Shown one piece after another: positions 1-6,619 of a DNA stretch of 18,299 bases. Positions within the stretch are counted from its first letter, which is position 1. Each line of letters begins with the position of its first letter. A program made the position numbers and the translations under genes. This stretch comes from Bacteroidales bacterium (lineage in GTDB: Bacteria > Bacteroidota > Bacteroidia > Bacteroidales > WCHB1-69). The stretch lies in contig JAISDH010000106.1 in the NCBI GenBank assembly GCA_031264975.1, forward strand, positions 1-18,299, given 5' to 3'. The notes under the pieces are model-generated. The model was not told where the DNA came from. It did no database searches and saw only the letters and a list, made by a program, of their open reading frames with translations.

Positions 1-8
1 AATATATT

Positions 9-390
9 TCAAGAGATTGGGCTGCTATCGGGTAAGTATCCAAAAGTCTCTTTTAAAAAAAACGCAAATTCTTTCGAATAGCGTGTCCCTTCTGCTGTCA
101 GTTCCCACTGACGTGAATAGCTTTTCCCCTTTTCATCAACCCAGCGTCTGCGACGAACATGAAGGATGACTTTCCTGTCTCGTAATGGAAAGTCTTTTAT
201 TTTTGATTCCTCATAGAAACCGTTGGATGATAATCCTTTTCCTTTATATTCTTCAGGAATGATATTCGATTCTTCTATATATATCTAATGTTTCTCCTGA
301 TTTATTCAATGATACCAACTCAAAAGAATCTACTATCTCTTTTGGAAGTACGCACTTTATTAGTTTCAATAATGCTTTATTATTTGTCAT
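9..390 (-). pseudogene. Frameshifted transposase N-terminal protein, ISAon1-like
   Basis: I translated this region by hand. From an ATG at 390 it reads MTNNKALLKLIKCVLPKEIV and continues to about residue 38, where the frame breaks inside a TA-rich run near 277-288. Adding one TA dinucleotide (a +2 shift) restores an open frame to a TGA at 9-11. The restored frame includes IIPEEYKGKGLSSNGFYEES, then FPLRDRKVILHVRRRRWVDE, then QWELTAEGTRYSKEFAFFLK. This pattern (EEY, a G-F motif, a run of arginines before W, then a W-x-L-x-x-x-G-T-R motif) resembles the small N-terminal protein of ISAon1-type Bacteroidetes insertion sequences, whose catalytic protein would lie left of the window. The family call is from memory of the motif, not a search. 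The frameshift makes it probably inactive; a sequencing error in the TA run is the main alternative. Confidence 0.7.
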
Positions 391-413
391 TTTTTATTTT
401 GTTTTTAAAGATA

Positions 414-421
414 CAAAAGTA
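414..421 (-). promoter_or_regulatory. Candidate -7 element (TACTTTTG) ahead of the transposase fragment
   Basis: On the minus strand this reads TACTTTTG, matching the Bacteroidetes TAnnTTTG -7 consensus, 24 nt before the transposase ATG at 390. I see no convincing TTTG -33 box at the usual distance. An imperfect palindrome (CTATAGACTACAG, 433-445) lies just upstream and may be part of the IS end. The match is short and could be chance in AT-rich DNA. Confidence 0.35.
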
Positions 422-763
422 GTTATTTTTTTCTATAGACTACAGGTTTTGCTGGTATCCCTATAAGGAATAAGGGACGGGGAGCGAAAGGGTAGGGGAG
501 GAGGAAAGGGCGAAAGAAACAAACATTCGCAAGACGGCGGACTTGCAAAACAGAGACATCGCCCTCTTGAATGCAAACTTTCATATAACTTCAAGTCAAT
601 TTACTAATAACAAATTACTTGCAAATCTAAAAAAGTTATTTTCTTTTTATATTTATCGCAGATTAATGGGCGGTTAATCACTATTTTTGTTGCCTGCCTG
701 CCTGTTGCTTGTTGCCTGCTGCTTGTTGCCTGCTGCCAAACTTCCCTTGTCCCCGTATAAGAG
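422..763. other. Intergenic stretch between IS remnant and rplQ terminator, no gene seen
   Basis: No coding frame of substance is visible on either strand. The stretch contains the possible IS end (about 433-445), a purine-rich, G-rich block on the plus strand at about 468-520, a small GCAAG/CTTGC inverted repeat (529-533 with 542-546), an AT-rich part, and a TGCC/TGTTGCC low-complexity repeat listed separately. It lies downstream of both the ribosomal cluster and the start of the transposase fragment, so no promoter for a gene within the window is needed here apart from that of the IS. Confidence 0.6.
687..737. repeat. Short TTGTTGCC/TGCC tandem repeat
   Basis: The plus strand shows TGCC units at 691-703 and then two exact 14-bp copies of CTTGTTGCCTGCTG at 708-721 and 722-735. 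The block is clearly richer in G and C than its flanks and is non-coding. It lies about 80 nt past the end of rplQ. I assign no function. Confidence 0.75.
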
Positions 764-793
764 AAAAGGAAGACAATTACTCATCTTCCTTTT
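764..793 (-). terminator. Intrinsic terminator of the ribosomal protein cluster
   Basis: AAAAGGAAGA at 764-773 and TCTTCCTTTT at 784-793 form a perfect 10-bp stem with a 10-nt loop. In the minus-strand transcript it begins 25 nt after the rplQ stop, and its descending arm ends in UUUU followed by CUCUU. That is the shape of a rho-independent terminator, although the stem is A-U rich at its base. The hairpin is symmetrical, so it might also act on transcripts from the other side. Confidence 0.75.
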
Positions 794-818
794 CATCACA
801 ATTTAAAAAGATATTCCC

Positions 819-1454
819 TTACTCTTTATGATCTCCATTTTCCAACTCTATTTCCGAAATGGGTGTTTCGGTTATTTGTTCTGGAGATTCTTCCATATCA
901 GAGTTTTTTTCTATTGTTTGAGGCTCTTCCAACGGAGTTTCTTCCAATATTTGAGCTTCTTCAACTGATTCGATTTCTTCTGTTACCGTATTTTCTTCTT
1001 CGTGAGCGGTATCTTCAGTTTTTTTCTTTGTTCTGGAACCACGACGCGTTGCTTTGGCTTTTAGTTGCTTTCCTCCTTTATTTTGTGTATAGTTATCATT
1101 ATAATCTACTAATTCAATTATACACATTTCGGCAGCGTCTCCTATTCTGAATCCTGTACGCAATATTCGAGTATATCCTCCGGGTCTGTTTTCTATTTTT
1201 TGAGAAATTTCTCTAAACAATTCCGTTACTGCGTCTTTATCCTGTAAATAACTGAATACTACACGACGAGAATGAGTAGAGTCTTCTTTCGATTTGGATA
1301 TCAAAGGTTCAATATATTTCCTAAGCGCTTTAGCTTTTGCAACTGTAGTCGTAATCCGTTTATGTTTAATAAGAGAAGAAGCCATGTTCGACAACATTGC
1401 TTTCCGATGTGAACTGGTTCTCCCTAAATGATTTACTTTTTTTCCGTGTCTCAT
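819..1454 (-). CDS. rplQ: 50S ribosomal protein L17 with long acidic C-terminal tail
   Basis: L17 (bL17) is a 50S subunit protein near the peptide exit region. Residues 1-118 form the conserved core: the start MRHGKKVNHLGR, then the S-S-H-R-K motif (14-18), and RPGGYTRILR (90-99) are diagnostic. The protein is 211 residues, against about 127 in E. coli. Residues 126-145 are basic, and 146-211 are very acidic (about 25 of 66 residues are Asp or Glu). Tails on L17 are known in Bacteroidetes; this one seems long. It is the last gene of the cluster, 10 nt after rpoA, and is followed by a terminator hairpin. The start is fixed by the family N-terminus. Sequence shows the core clearly; the function of the tail is unknown. 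Confidence 0.97.
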   Translation of the reverse strand: MRHGKKVNHLGRTSSHRKAMLSNMASSLIKHKRITTTVAKAKALRKYIEPLISKSKEDSTHSRRVVFSYLQDKDAVTELFREISQKIENRPGGYTRILRTGFRIGDAAEMCIIELVDYNDNYTQNKGGKQLKAKATRRGSRTKKKTEDTAHEEENTVTEEIESVEEAQILEETPLEEPQTIEKNSDMEESPEQITETPISEIELENGDHKE

Positions 1455-1464
1455 ATCTTTATAC

Positions 1465-2454
1465 CTATTCTTCTAATTTATATTTTGAAATATTCATACC
1501 AAACGACAATCCTTTGGATTTTATCAAGTTTTCTAATTCAATCAATGATTTTTTCCCGAAATTTCTAAACTTCAATAAATCACTTTTATGGAATGAAACC
1601 AATTCTCCCATTGTTTCTACATCTGCAGCTTTCAAACAATTTAAAGCTCTAACCGATAATTCCATATCTGCCAGTCTGGCTTTCAGAATTTGACGAACGT
1701 GCAATGATGCTTCATCAAAATCGCTTGTTATCGTCACCTCTTCTCTCGTTACTGTTATTTTGTCGTCGGAAAAAGTTGAAAAATGCTGAATCAATATATC
1801 GGCTGCTTTTTGTAAAGCCTCTTTTGGAGTAATGGTAGCGTCTGTTTTTATCTCCAAAACAAGTTTTTCATAGTCGGTTTTTTGTTCTACACGATAACTT
1901 TCAGCCTTGAACATCACATTTTTAATGGGCGTATGTATGGAATCAATTGCGATTACATTTATTCCGTCATGAAGCAATTTATTTTCTTCTATCGTTACAT
2001 ATCCGCGTCCTTTATCAACGGTCATTTCTATATCCAATTTTACATTGGGTTCCATTGTGCATATGTGCAGGTCTGTATTTAATATTTGAAAGTTATTCAA
2101 GAAATTATTGATATCCCCAGCTACAAATTCATCTTTTCCGGTAATGGTAAATCTTACTTTCTCATTTGTTTGGTCTTCTATCTTACTTTTTAAACGGATT
2201 TGTTTGATATTTAAAATCATTTCCGTAACATCTTCAATTACGCCGGGTATAGTAGCAAATTCATGAGGAACGCCCTCTATTTTGAGAGATGTAATAGCAA
2301 AACCTTCCAGGGAAGAAAGTAACACTCTTCGTAAGGCATTTCCTATTGTTATTCCATAGCCTGGCTCAAGCGGACGAAATTCAAAAACACTGAATGAATC
2401 ATTTACTTCTATCATCAGTACTTTATCCGGTTTTTGAAAGGGTATTGTAACCAT
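1465..2454 (-). CDS. rpoA: DNA-directed RNA polymerase subunit alpha
   Basis: The alpha subunit dimerises to start RNA polymerase assembly and contacts upstream DNA and activators. The length, 329 residues, equals that of E. coli alpha. Residues about 1-235 are the N-terminal assembly domain, with GYGITIGNALRRVLLSSLEG at 32-51, including the Arg pair 42-43 that corresponds to the assembly region around E. coli R45. Residues about 250-329 are the C-terminal domain, with SVRALNCLKA (267-276) and NFGKKSLIEL (298-307); Arg269 aligns with the DNA-contacting R265 of E. coli. A linker lies between them. It sits 50 nt after rpsD and 10 nt before rplQ, the usual alpha operon order. Nothing is truncated. 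Confidence 0.98.
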   Translation of the reverse strand: MVTIPFQKPDKVLMIEVNDSFSVFEFRPLEPGYGITIGNALRRVLLSSLEGFAITSLKIEGVPHEFATIPGVIEDVTEMILNIKQIRLKSKIEDQTNEKVRFTITGKDEFVAGDINNFLNNFQILNTDLHICTMEPNVKLDIEMTVDKGRGYVTIEENKLLHDGINVIAIDSIHTPIKNVMFKAESYRVEQKTDYEKLVLEIKTDATITPKEALQKAADILIQHFSTFSDDKITVTREEVTITSDFDEASLHVRQILKARLADMELSVRALNCLKAADVETMGELVSFHKSDLLKFRNFGKKSLIELENLIKSKGLSFGMNISKYKLEE

Positions 2455-2504
2455 TATATTATATTTTATTAATTTTTAAACTATTAAACTATTACTTATT
2501 ACTA

Positions 2505-3113
2505 TTACTTGGAATATAACTCGACAATTAATTGCTCGTTAATTTCCTCAGGAATCATTTCTCTCTCCGGGTATTGCATAAATTTTCCGGTCATGGTATT
2601 TAAATCCCATTCCAACCATGGATAAGCGCTTACACTACGAGTACTTAAAGAATTAACAATTACTTCCAATGATTTGGAACGTTCTCTTACGCTGACAATA
2701 TCATTTGGTTTAATCGAATAGGACGGAATATTAACAACAGCATTATTTACAGTGATGTGTTTATGTAAAACCAACTGACGTGCGCCGGCGCGCGTAGGCG
2801 CTATTCCCATACGATATACAACATTATCCAAACGAGCTTCCATTAATTGTAATAATATTTCACCCGTAACTCCCTTTTTGGAAGACGCTCGACGAAAAAC
2901 ATTTTTAAATTGACGTTCTAAAACTCCATAAGTGTATTTTGCTTTTTGCTTTTCTTTTAATTGTAAACCATATTCCGAAACTTTAAAAGATCTTTTCTTA
3001 GTTGAATTACGGTCTTGTGAACGATTCTTTCTATCCAAATATTTGTCATAACCATAAATCGGAGACTTAAATCTTTTTGCTATTTTAGTTTTAGGTCCAA
3101 TATATCTTGCCAT
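2505..3113 (-). CDS. rpsD: 30S ribosomal protein S4
   Basis: S4 (uS4) binds 16S rRNA early in 30S assembly. In E. coli it also represses its own operon through an mRNA pseudoknot. The protein has 202 residues (206 in E. coli) and starts MARYIGPKTKIAKRFKSPIY. The S4 RNA-binding domain spans about residues 92-155, with RLDNVVYRMG followed by ARQLVLHKHITVNNAVVNIP. No cysteine is present in the N-terminal part, so this is the zinc-free form, in keeping with L36 and S14 here. It is encoded 38 nt after rpsK. I could not establish whether S4 autoregulation operates here. Confidence 0.98.
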   Translation of the reverse strand: MARYIGPKTKIAKRFKSPIYGYDKYLDRKNRSQDRNSTKKRSFKVSEYGLQLKEKQKAKYTYGVLERQFKNVFRRASSKKGVTGEILLQLMEARLDNVVYRMGIAPTRAGARQLVLHKHITVNNAVVNIPSYSIKPNDIVSVRERSKSLEVIVNSLSTRSVSAYPWLEWDLNTMTGKFMQYPEREMIPEEINEQLIVELYSK

Positions 3114-3151
3114 ATTTTTAACTTATTTTTTTACTGTAACTAATTCTGTTT

Positions 3152-3541
3152 TTATATTCTTCTTCTTTTTGGAGGTCTGCATCCATTGTGTGGCAATGGT
3201 GTAACATCAATTATTTCCGATACTTCAATCCCTGAAGCATTAATATTACGAATAGCCGATTCACGTCCGCCGCCAGGACCTTTTACATAAACCTTCACTC
3301 TGCGTAATCCTAAATCATAAGCAACTTTCGATGCATCTTGTGCGGCTACCTGTGCTGCATAGGGCGTATTTTTCTTTGACCCTCTAAAGCCCATTTTTCC
3401 GGCAGATGACCATGAAATTGTCTGTCCACTGCTGTTTGTCAGCGTAACAATCACATTATTGAAAGAAGCCTGAACGTATGCTTTCCCAAATGCATCTACT
3501 TTTACTACTCTCTTCTTAGTAACTTTCGTTGATTTTGCCAT
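3152..3541 (-). CDS. rpsK: 30S ribosomal protein S11
   Basis: S11 (uS11) sits on the platform of the 30S subunit near the mRNA exit. The length of 129 residues equals that of E. coli. Motifs are QASFNNVIVTLTNSSGQTIS near residue 24, GFRGSKKNTPYAAQVAA near 52, and VKGPGGGRESAIRNINASGI near 86, ending in the basic PHNGCRPPKRRRI. The N-terminus is Lys/Arg-rich. It lies 41 nt after rpsM and 38 nt before rpsD, the standard order. Confidence 0.98.
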   Translation of the reverse strand: MAKSTKVTKKRVVKVDAFGKAYVQASFNNVIVTLTNSSGQTISWSSAGKMGFRGSKKNTPYAAQVAAQDASKVAYDLGLRRVKVYVKGPGGGRESAIRNINASGIEVSEIIDVTPLPHNGCRPPKRRRI

Positions 3542-3582
3542 AAATCAAATTATTATTTTCCAAATTATAAATTTACATTAAA

Positions 3583-3957
3583 TTATTTGGTTGCTTTCTT
3601 TTTGTTAGCAACAATTTTCTTACGCCCTTTTCGTGTACGAGCATTATTTTTTGTTGATTGTCCTCGAAGAGGTAATCCAATACGGTGCCGGATTCCCCGA
3701 TAACAACCAATATCCATTAATCGTTTGATATTCATCTGAACTTCGGAACGTAATGCTCCTTCTATTTTCATTTCAGTAATAATCCCACGAATGGCATTCA
3801 AATCGTTATCATCCCAATCCTGTACTTTCTTATCACAAGACACATTAGCTTCTTTCAATATCTTTTCAGACGTTGACTTGCCTATGCCGTAAATATAAGT
3901 CAGTCCTATAACTCCTCTTTTGTTTTTCGGTAAATCAATACCAGCAATTCTCGCCAT
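3583..3957 (-). CDS. rpsM: 30S ribosomal protein S13
   Basis: S13 (uS13) is at the 30S head and contacts L5 across the subunit interface and the P-site tRNA. The protein has 124 residues (118 in E. coli). It starts MARIAGIDLPKNKRGVIGLT, has the YIYGIGKS motif at about 22-29, and GCYRGIRHRIGLPLRGQSTK near residue 83, followed by NNARTRKGRKK. The C-terminus is a lysine-rich tail that enters the P site in known structures. It follows rpmJ by 24 nt. Confidence 0.98.
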   Translation of the reverse strand: MARIAGIDLPKNKRGVIGLTYIYGIGKSTSEKILKEANVSCDKKVQDWDDNDLNAIRGIITEMKIEGALRSEVQMNIKRLMDIGCYRGIRHRIGLPLRGQSTKNNARTRKGRKKIVANKKKATK

Positions 3958-3981
3958 ATATTTATTCTTCTATTAAAATTA

Positions 3982-4098
3982 TTATCCCTGTCTTTGTTTA
4001 AATTTGGGATTCTTTTTATTAATTACATACACCACTCCTTTACGGTGTACTATTTTACAGTCATCTGACCTCTTTTTTACGGATGTTCTTACTTTCAT
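3982..4098 (-). CDS. rpmJ: 50S ribosomal protein L36, zinc-free form
   Basis: I found this by hand translation: an ATG at 4098 opens a 38-codon frame starting MKVRTSVKKRSDDCKIVHRK and ending PKFKQRQG before TAA at 3982-3984. The length of 38 residues and the N- and C-terminal motifs match bL36, the smallest 50S protein. The zinc ligands of the C+ form are mostly gone: position 11 is Ser, 14 is still Cys, 27 is Asn and 33 is Phe in place of Cys, Cys, Cys and His. This is therefore a C- form, as is common in Bacteroidetes. It lies 7 nt after infA and 24 nt before rpsM, its usual place. Confidence 0.97.
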   Translation of the reverse strand: MKVRTSVKKRSDDCKIVHRKGVVYVINKKNPKFKQRQG

Positions 4099-4105
4099 TA
4101 TAATA

Positions 4106-4327
4106 TTAATTTTTATATCTAAATATAATTCTCGCTTTTGTCAAATCATAAATGGACATTGCCATTTTTACTTTATCTCCGGGCAAAATCTTGATATAAT
4201 GCATCCTCATCCTGCCCGAAACATGGGCTGTTACCATGTGCCCATTTTCAAGTTCTACACGAAACCTTGCATTTCCTAATGATTCTTTCACTATACCATC
4301 CTGCTCTATTGTTTCCTGCTTTGCCAT
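4106..4327 (-). CDS. infA: Translation initiation factor IF-1
   Basis: IF-1 binds the ribosomal A site during initiation together with IF-2 and IF-3. The 73-residue protein (72 in E. coli) is a single S1-like OB fold. It begins MAKQETIEQDGIVKESLGNA, followed by FRVELENGHMVTAHVSGRMR, then IKILPGDKVKMAMSIYDLTK and ARIIFRYKN. It heads the alpha part of the cluster, 115 nt after the envelope protein gene, and precedes rpmJ by 7 nt. The gap upstream is AT-rich; I saw no clean TAnnTTTG element in it. Confidence 0.98.
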   Translation of the reverse strand: MAKQETIEQDGIVKESLGNARFRVELENGHMVTAHVSGRMRMHYIKILPGDKVKMAMSIYDLTKARIIFRYKN

Positions 4328-4442
4328 TTATGTTTATATATATTTTTTTATTATTTACTTTTTGTTACCTGTTTATTTGTAAAAATTCTTTGCTTCCCAT
4401 TTGTATAATATCATTTCAAATAAATATACTCTGTTCTGTTTA

Positions 4443-5216
4443 TCAAAAGTTCAATGTAAAACTAAATCCATTTACACTTGGAGACAATCTCCAACTCAAT
4501 ACATTTTCCGATACTTCCGACGGATACTTTCCCGCGCAATGCTCGTTATAGGAAGTAACAAAAGCAGACCGCTTCAACGAACCTACTATCGTCAATGGAA
4601 TGCCTGCCATCAATATCAAAGCGCCCGCACAAGAAACAGCAATTCCAAATCTGGCAAAAGGTCTTTTCGCATAATTTCCGAATGAAACAGTTTCTCCCGC
4701 CACATAATAGTACATACTTGTGATTGCCATTGCGCCAAGCATTGCCGCTCCGCCTCCTATCAATAATCCTTTACCTGCTTTGAGCATTCTACTTCCGTCT
4801 GTATATGTTTTCCAATAATATCCCAAGTGATTTTCTATCATAAAAGATTCAAGCGCCTCTTCATCCATTACAATTCCGTTGTCGAACATAAAACCGGACA
4901 TATTTCTTTCTACTATAGCAGGAAACGGCGTTGCAACTGTCATATCATTGTTGGCAAACGTTTCTTCCTCATCTTCCCATCCATAAACATAAGTATCTAT
5001 ATCTCCATTTTCCCAGATGATATGACTTATCTTATCTACATTAAGAATAAACGTTGCTCCTTCCTGATAGGCATAACGTTTGTAAGTAATCGTATTCTCG
5101 TTCACTTCCATAATCTTTGCATAAATAGTGTCGCCTCCCACAGTAATAATCCGTTCCTGTGAATAAACGCCTATCATGAAAATAAACGATGTAACCAATA
5201 ATATATATTTCTTCAT
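4443..5216 (-). CDS. Predicted envelope protein, signal peptide and two membrane segments
   Basis: I do not recognise a named family. The 257-residue protein opens with a signal peptide or anchor (MKKYILLVTSFIFMIGVYSQ). Residues about 21-70 form a short beta-rich module with GGDTIYAKIMEVNENTITYK, a pattern I associate with exported Bacteroidetes proteins of unknown role. Residues 79-95 are acidic. Two hydrophobic spans follow at about 149-173 (glycine/alanine-rich) and 188-213, with a short loop between. The ATG at 5216 is preceded by GAGGAT, a plausible ribosome binding site. It lies between the HU-like gene and infA, where ribosomal clusters normally have no gene. It is probably an inner membrane or periplasmic protein; a link to translation is not shown by the sequence. 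Confidence 0.8.
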   Translation of the reverse strand: MKKYILLVTSFIFMIGVYSQERIITVGGDTIYAKIMEVNENTITYKRYAYQEGATFILNVDKISHIIWENGDIDTYVYGWEDEEETFANNDMTVATPFPAIVERNMSGFMFDNGIVMDEEALESFMIENHLGYYWKTYTDGSRMLKAGKGLLIGGGAAMLGAMAITSMYYYVAGETVSFGNYAKRPFARFGIAVSCAGALILMAGIPLTIVGSLKRSAFVTSYNEHCAGKYPSEVSENVLSWRLSPSVNGFSFTLNF

Positions 5217-5250
5217 TGCGAATATCCTCTTTCTGTTTTTGTCTTTTTTA

Positions 5251-5350
5251 AAAAGTAGCTTTGCTTTGACTTCAAGGCGGCATTACATTTAACCAAAATT
5301 AGATTCAGGTCAAATAGCTTTGCCTTGCCTTCAAAGCAGTCGCTACTTTT
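5251..5350. repeat. Paired repeat unit in the gap before the envelope protein gene
   Basis: Two copies of a 25-bp sequence, 5256-5280 and 5315-5339, match at 21 of 25 positions by my alignment. They are flanked by a perfect 9-bp inverted repeat, AAAAGTAGC at 5251-5259 and GCTACTTTT at 5342-5350. Inside the second copy GCTTTG and CAAAGC (5317-5322 and 5332-5337) can pair. The arrangement can fold as a large hairpin or as two small ones and looks like a dispersed intergenic repeat. No function is assigned. Confidence 0.65.
5294..5301 (-). promoter_or_regulatory. Candidate -7 element (TAATTTTG) ahead of the envelope protein gene
   Basis: The minus strand reads TAATTTTG, a full match to TAnnTTTG, in the 143-nt gap between the HU-like gene and the envelope protein gene, 77 nt before the ATG at 5216. 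The nearest TTTG boxes upstream are either too close (9 nt) or too far (about 30 nt), so the promoter call is weak. It lies between the two repeat copies. Confidence 0.3.
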
Positions 5351-5359
5351 CATTACTGT

Positions 5360-5782
5360 TTAGTCTCTGTCTTTTTTTCTTTTTTTCTTTTTTTCCGGTA
5401 TCACTTTTGCATATCCTGCCTGTTTCATAGCACGAATCATACGTGAATCCGGACGATAATTAATTCCTACTTTTCTTATGCAAGTTTCGTTTACGTCCTC
5501 TTCATTTGTTTTTCCTTCGCTGGAGAGAGCAGGGTAAAAAGCCCCTAATTCGTCTAAACGCACAACCAAACTATCTGTCAATTTATTTTTAATTACAGTC
5601 TCGAAAGCAGCAACAGTTGCCCTGATATTTGGTTCACTCAAGGAACAAATCTCTTGAATATCCCTTACCATATCATCTATTGTCACTTCTCCAGAATTGA
5701 CTACAGACGCGTAATATTTACGGTGACCGCCTCCTTTAATACCTGCTTGTGACTTTTGCTGTACACTATACTTTATTGCCAT
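5360..5782 (-). CDS. HU-related DNA-binding protein, Bacteroidetes type
   Basis: This 140-residue protein resembles the HU-related histone-like proteins that are abundant in Bacteroidetes. It starts MAIKYSVQQKSQAGIKGGGH; residues about 34-60 (VTIDDMVRDIQEICSLSEPN) match the helical dimer region of HU/IHF proteins, and about 75-85 (LVVRLDELGAFYP) match the strand that starts the DNA-binding body. A basic tail, PEKKKKRKKDRD, ends the protein. It probably binds DNA as a dimer and shapes the nucleoid or a specific site. It lies 23 nt after map and so is probably transcribed with it, which is not the usual content of the cluster. The tail is encoded by three A7 runs (see findings). Confidence 0.85.
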   Translation of the reverse strand: MAIKYSVQQKSQAGIKGGGHRKYYASVVNSGEVTIDDMVRDIQEICSLSEPNIRATVAAFETVIKNKLTDSLVVRLDELGAFYPALSSEGKTNEEDVNETCIRKVGINYRPDSRMIRAMKQAGYAKVIPEKKKKRKKDRD

Positions 5783-5805
5783 TTTAGTATTATTTAATGA
5801 TTATA

Positions 5806-6597
5806 TTAACTTAATTTTATTTCTTTTCTATTCAACACTTCATCTATGTATACGTAGGTTGACACAATTTCTGTTCCATTTTCTCTAATAGCTACCATGT
5901 GTTCATAATGAGCAGAGGGTAATCCATCTTGCGTTCGTGCTGTCCAACCGTCTTTATCTATACGTATTTCTTTAACTCCTAAATTAATCATTGGTTCTAT
6001 GCAGAAAACCATTCCTTTTTTTATCTTATATCCATTCCCTTTTTGTCCATAATTCAAGACGTCGGGTTTTTCGTGGATGTTTCTACCGATTCCGTGCCCC
6101 GTCATTTCTCTGACAACAGAATAACCATAACTCTCCACATAAGATTGAATTGCAAAACCAATATCTCCTGTTTTATTTCCAACCTTTGCCTGTTCTATAC
6201 CCAAATAGAGCGATTTTTTTGTTCTGTCGCATAAATTGCGTACTTCTTCGGAAACATTGCCAACACAAAAAGTATAGGCATAATCTGCATGAAACCCGTT
6301 TTTCTTTGCTCCACAATCAACAGAAATAATATCGCCGTCTTTTAACTCGTAGCGTCCCGGAATACCATGCACAACTACCTCGTTAACGGAAAGACACAAT
6401 GTAGCCGGAAATCCGTTATAACCCTTAAAACTTGGAGTTGCTCCATTGTCGCGAATATAAGTTTCGGCAACTTTGTCCAAGGTTTTAGTACATACGCCGG
6501 GACTTATAAGCTTTGCCACCTCGGCAAGAGTTTTACCAACTATCAAAGAACTTTCTTTCATTATTTCTATTTCCCGTTCCGTTTTCAAACGCATCAT
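5806..6597 (-). CDS. map: Methionine aminopeptidase, type I
   Basis: This enzyme removes the initiator methionine from new proteins and needs two divalent metals. With the ATG at 6597 it has 263 residues (264 in E. coli). The five metal ligands are visible: Asp94 and Asp105 (ISVDCGAKKNGFHADYAYTF), His168 (TGHGIGR), Glu201 (FCIEPM) and Glu232 (HYEHMVA). The substrate-site His is at 77 in VVHGIPG. No N-terminal zinc-finger extension is present. A TTG at 6615 and ATGs at 6606 and 6594 are alternative in-frame starts; I chose 6597 because AAGGA at 6608-6612 lies 10 nt upstream and the family starts near this point (6594 is nearly as good). It follows secY by about 22 nt, its usual place. Confidence 0.95.
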   Translation of the reverse strand: MMRLKTEREIEIMKESSLIVGKTLAEVAKLISPGVCTKTLDKVAETYIRDNGATPSFKGYNGFPATLCLSVNEVVVHGIPGRYELKDGDIISVDCGAKKNGFHADYAYTFCVGNVSEEVRNLCDRTKKSLYLGIEQAKVGNKTGDIGFAIQSYVESYGYSVVREMTGHGIGRNIHEKPDVLNYGQKGNGYKIKKGMVFCIEPMINLGVKEIRIDKDGWTARTQDGLPSAHYEHMVAIRENGTEIVSTYVYIDEVLNRKEIKLS

Positions 6598-6607
6598 GCC
6601 TAACATT

Positions 6608-6612
6608 TCCTT
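6608..6612 (-). promoter_or_regulatory. Shine-Dalgarno-like AAGGA that decides the map start
   Basis: AAGGA on the minus strand lies 10 nt before the ATG at 6597 and 13 nt before the ATG at 6594, but only 1 nt before the ATG at 6606 and inside the frame opened by TTG at 6615. This favours 6597 or 6594. Bacteroidetes depend little on such sites, so the weight is moderate. Confidence 0.5.
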
Positions 6613-6619
6613 CAAAATT

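Noticed and set aside
468..520. Purine-rich, G-rich block as a quadruplex or regulatory site
   Set aside because: The G runs are short and uneven and no gene nearby would be controlled by it; it looks like compositional noise near an IS end.
863..1150. Plus-strand open frames opposite ribosomal genes (here and at many other places)
   Set aside because: They are antisense to well-identified genes, rich in Phe, Leu and Ser as expected from reverse-complemented AT-rich coding DNA, and lack motifs.
4328..4442. Promoter or riboswitch in the 115-nt gap before infA
   Set aside because: The gap is AT-rich, but I found no full TAnnTTTG match on the minus strand and no stable structure.
6598..6615. 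Extended map start at TTG 6615 or ATG 6606
   Set aside because: The TTG frame covers the AAGGA motif and the 6606 ATG lies 1 nt after it; family proteins start near the ATG at 6597 or 6594.
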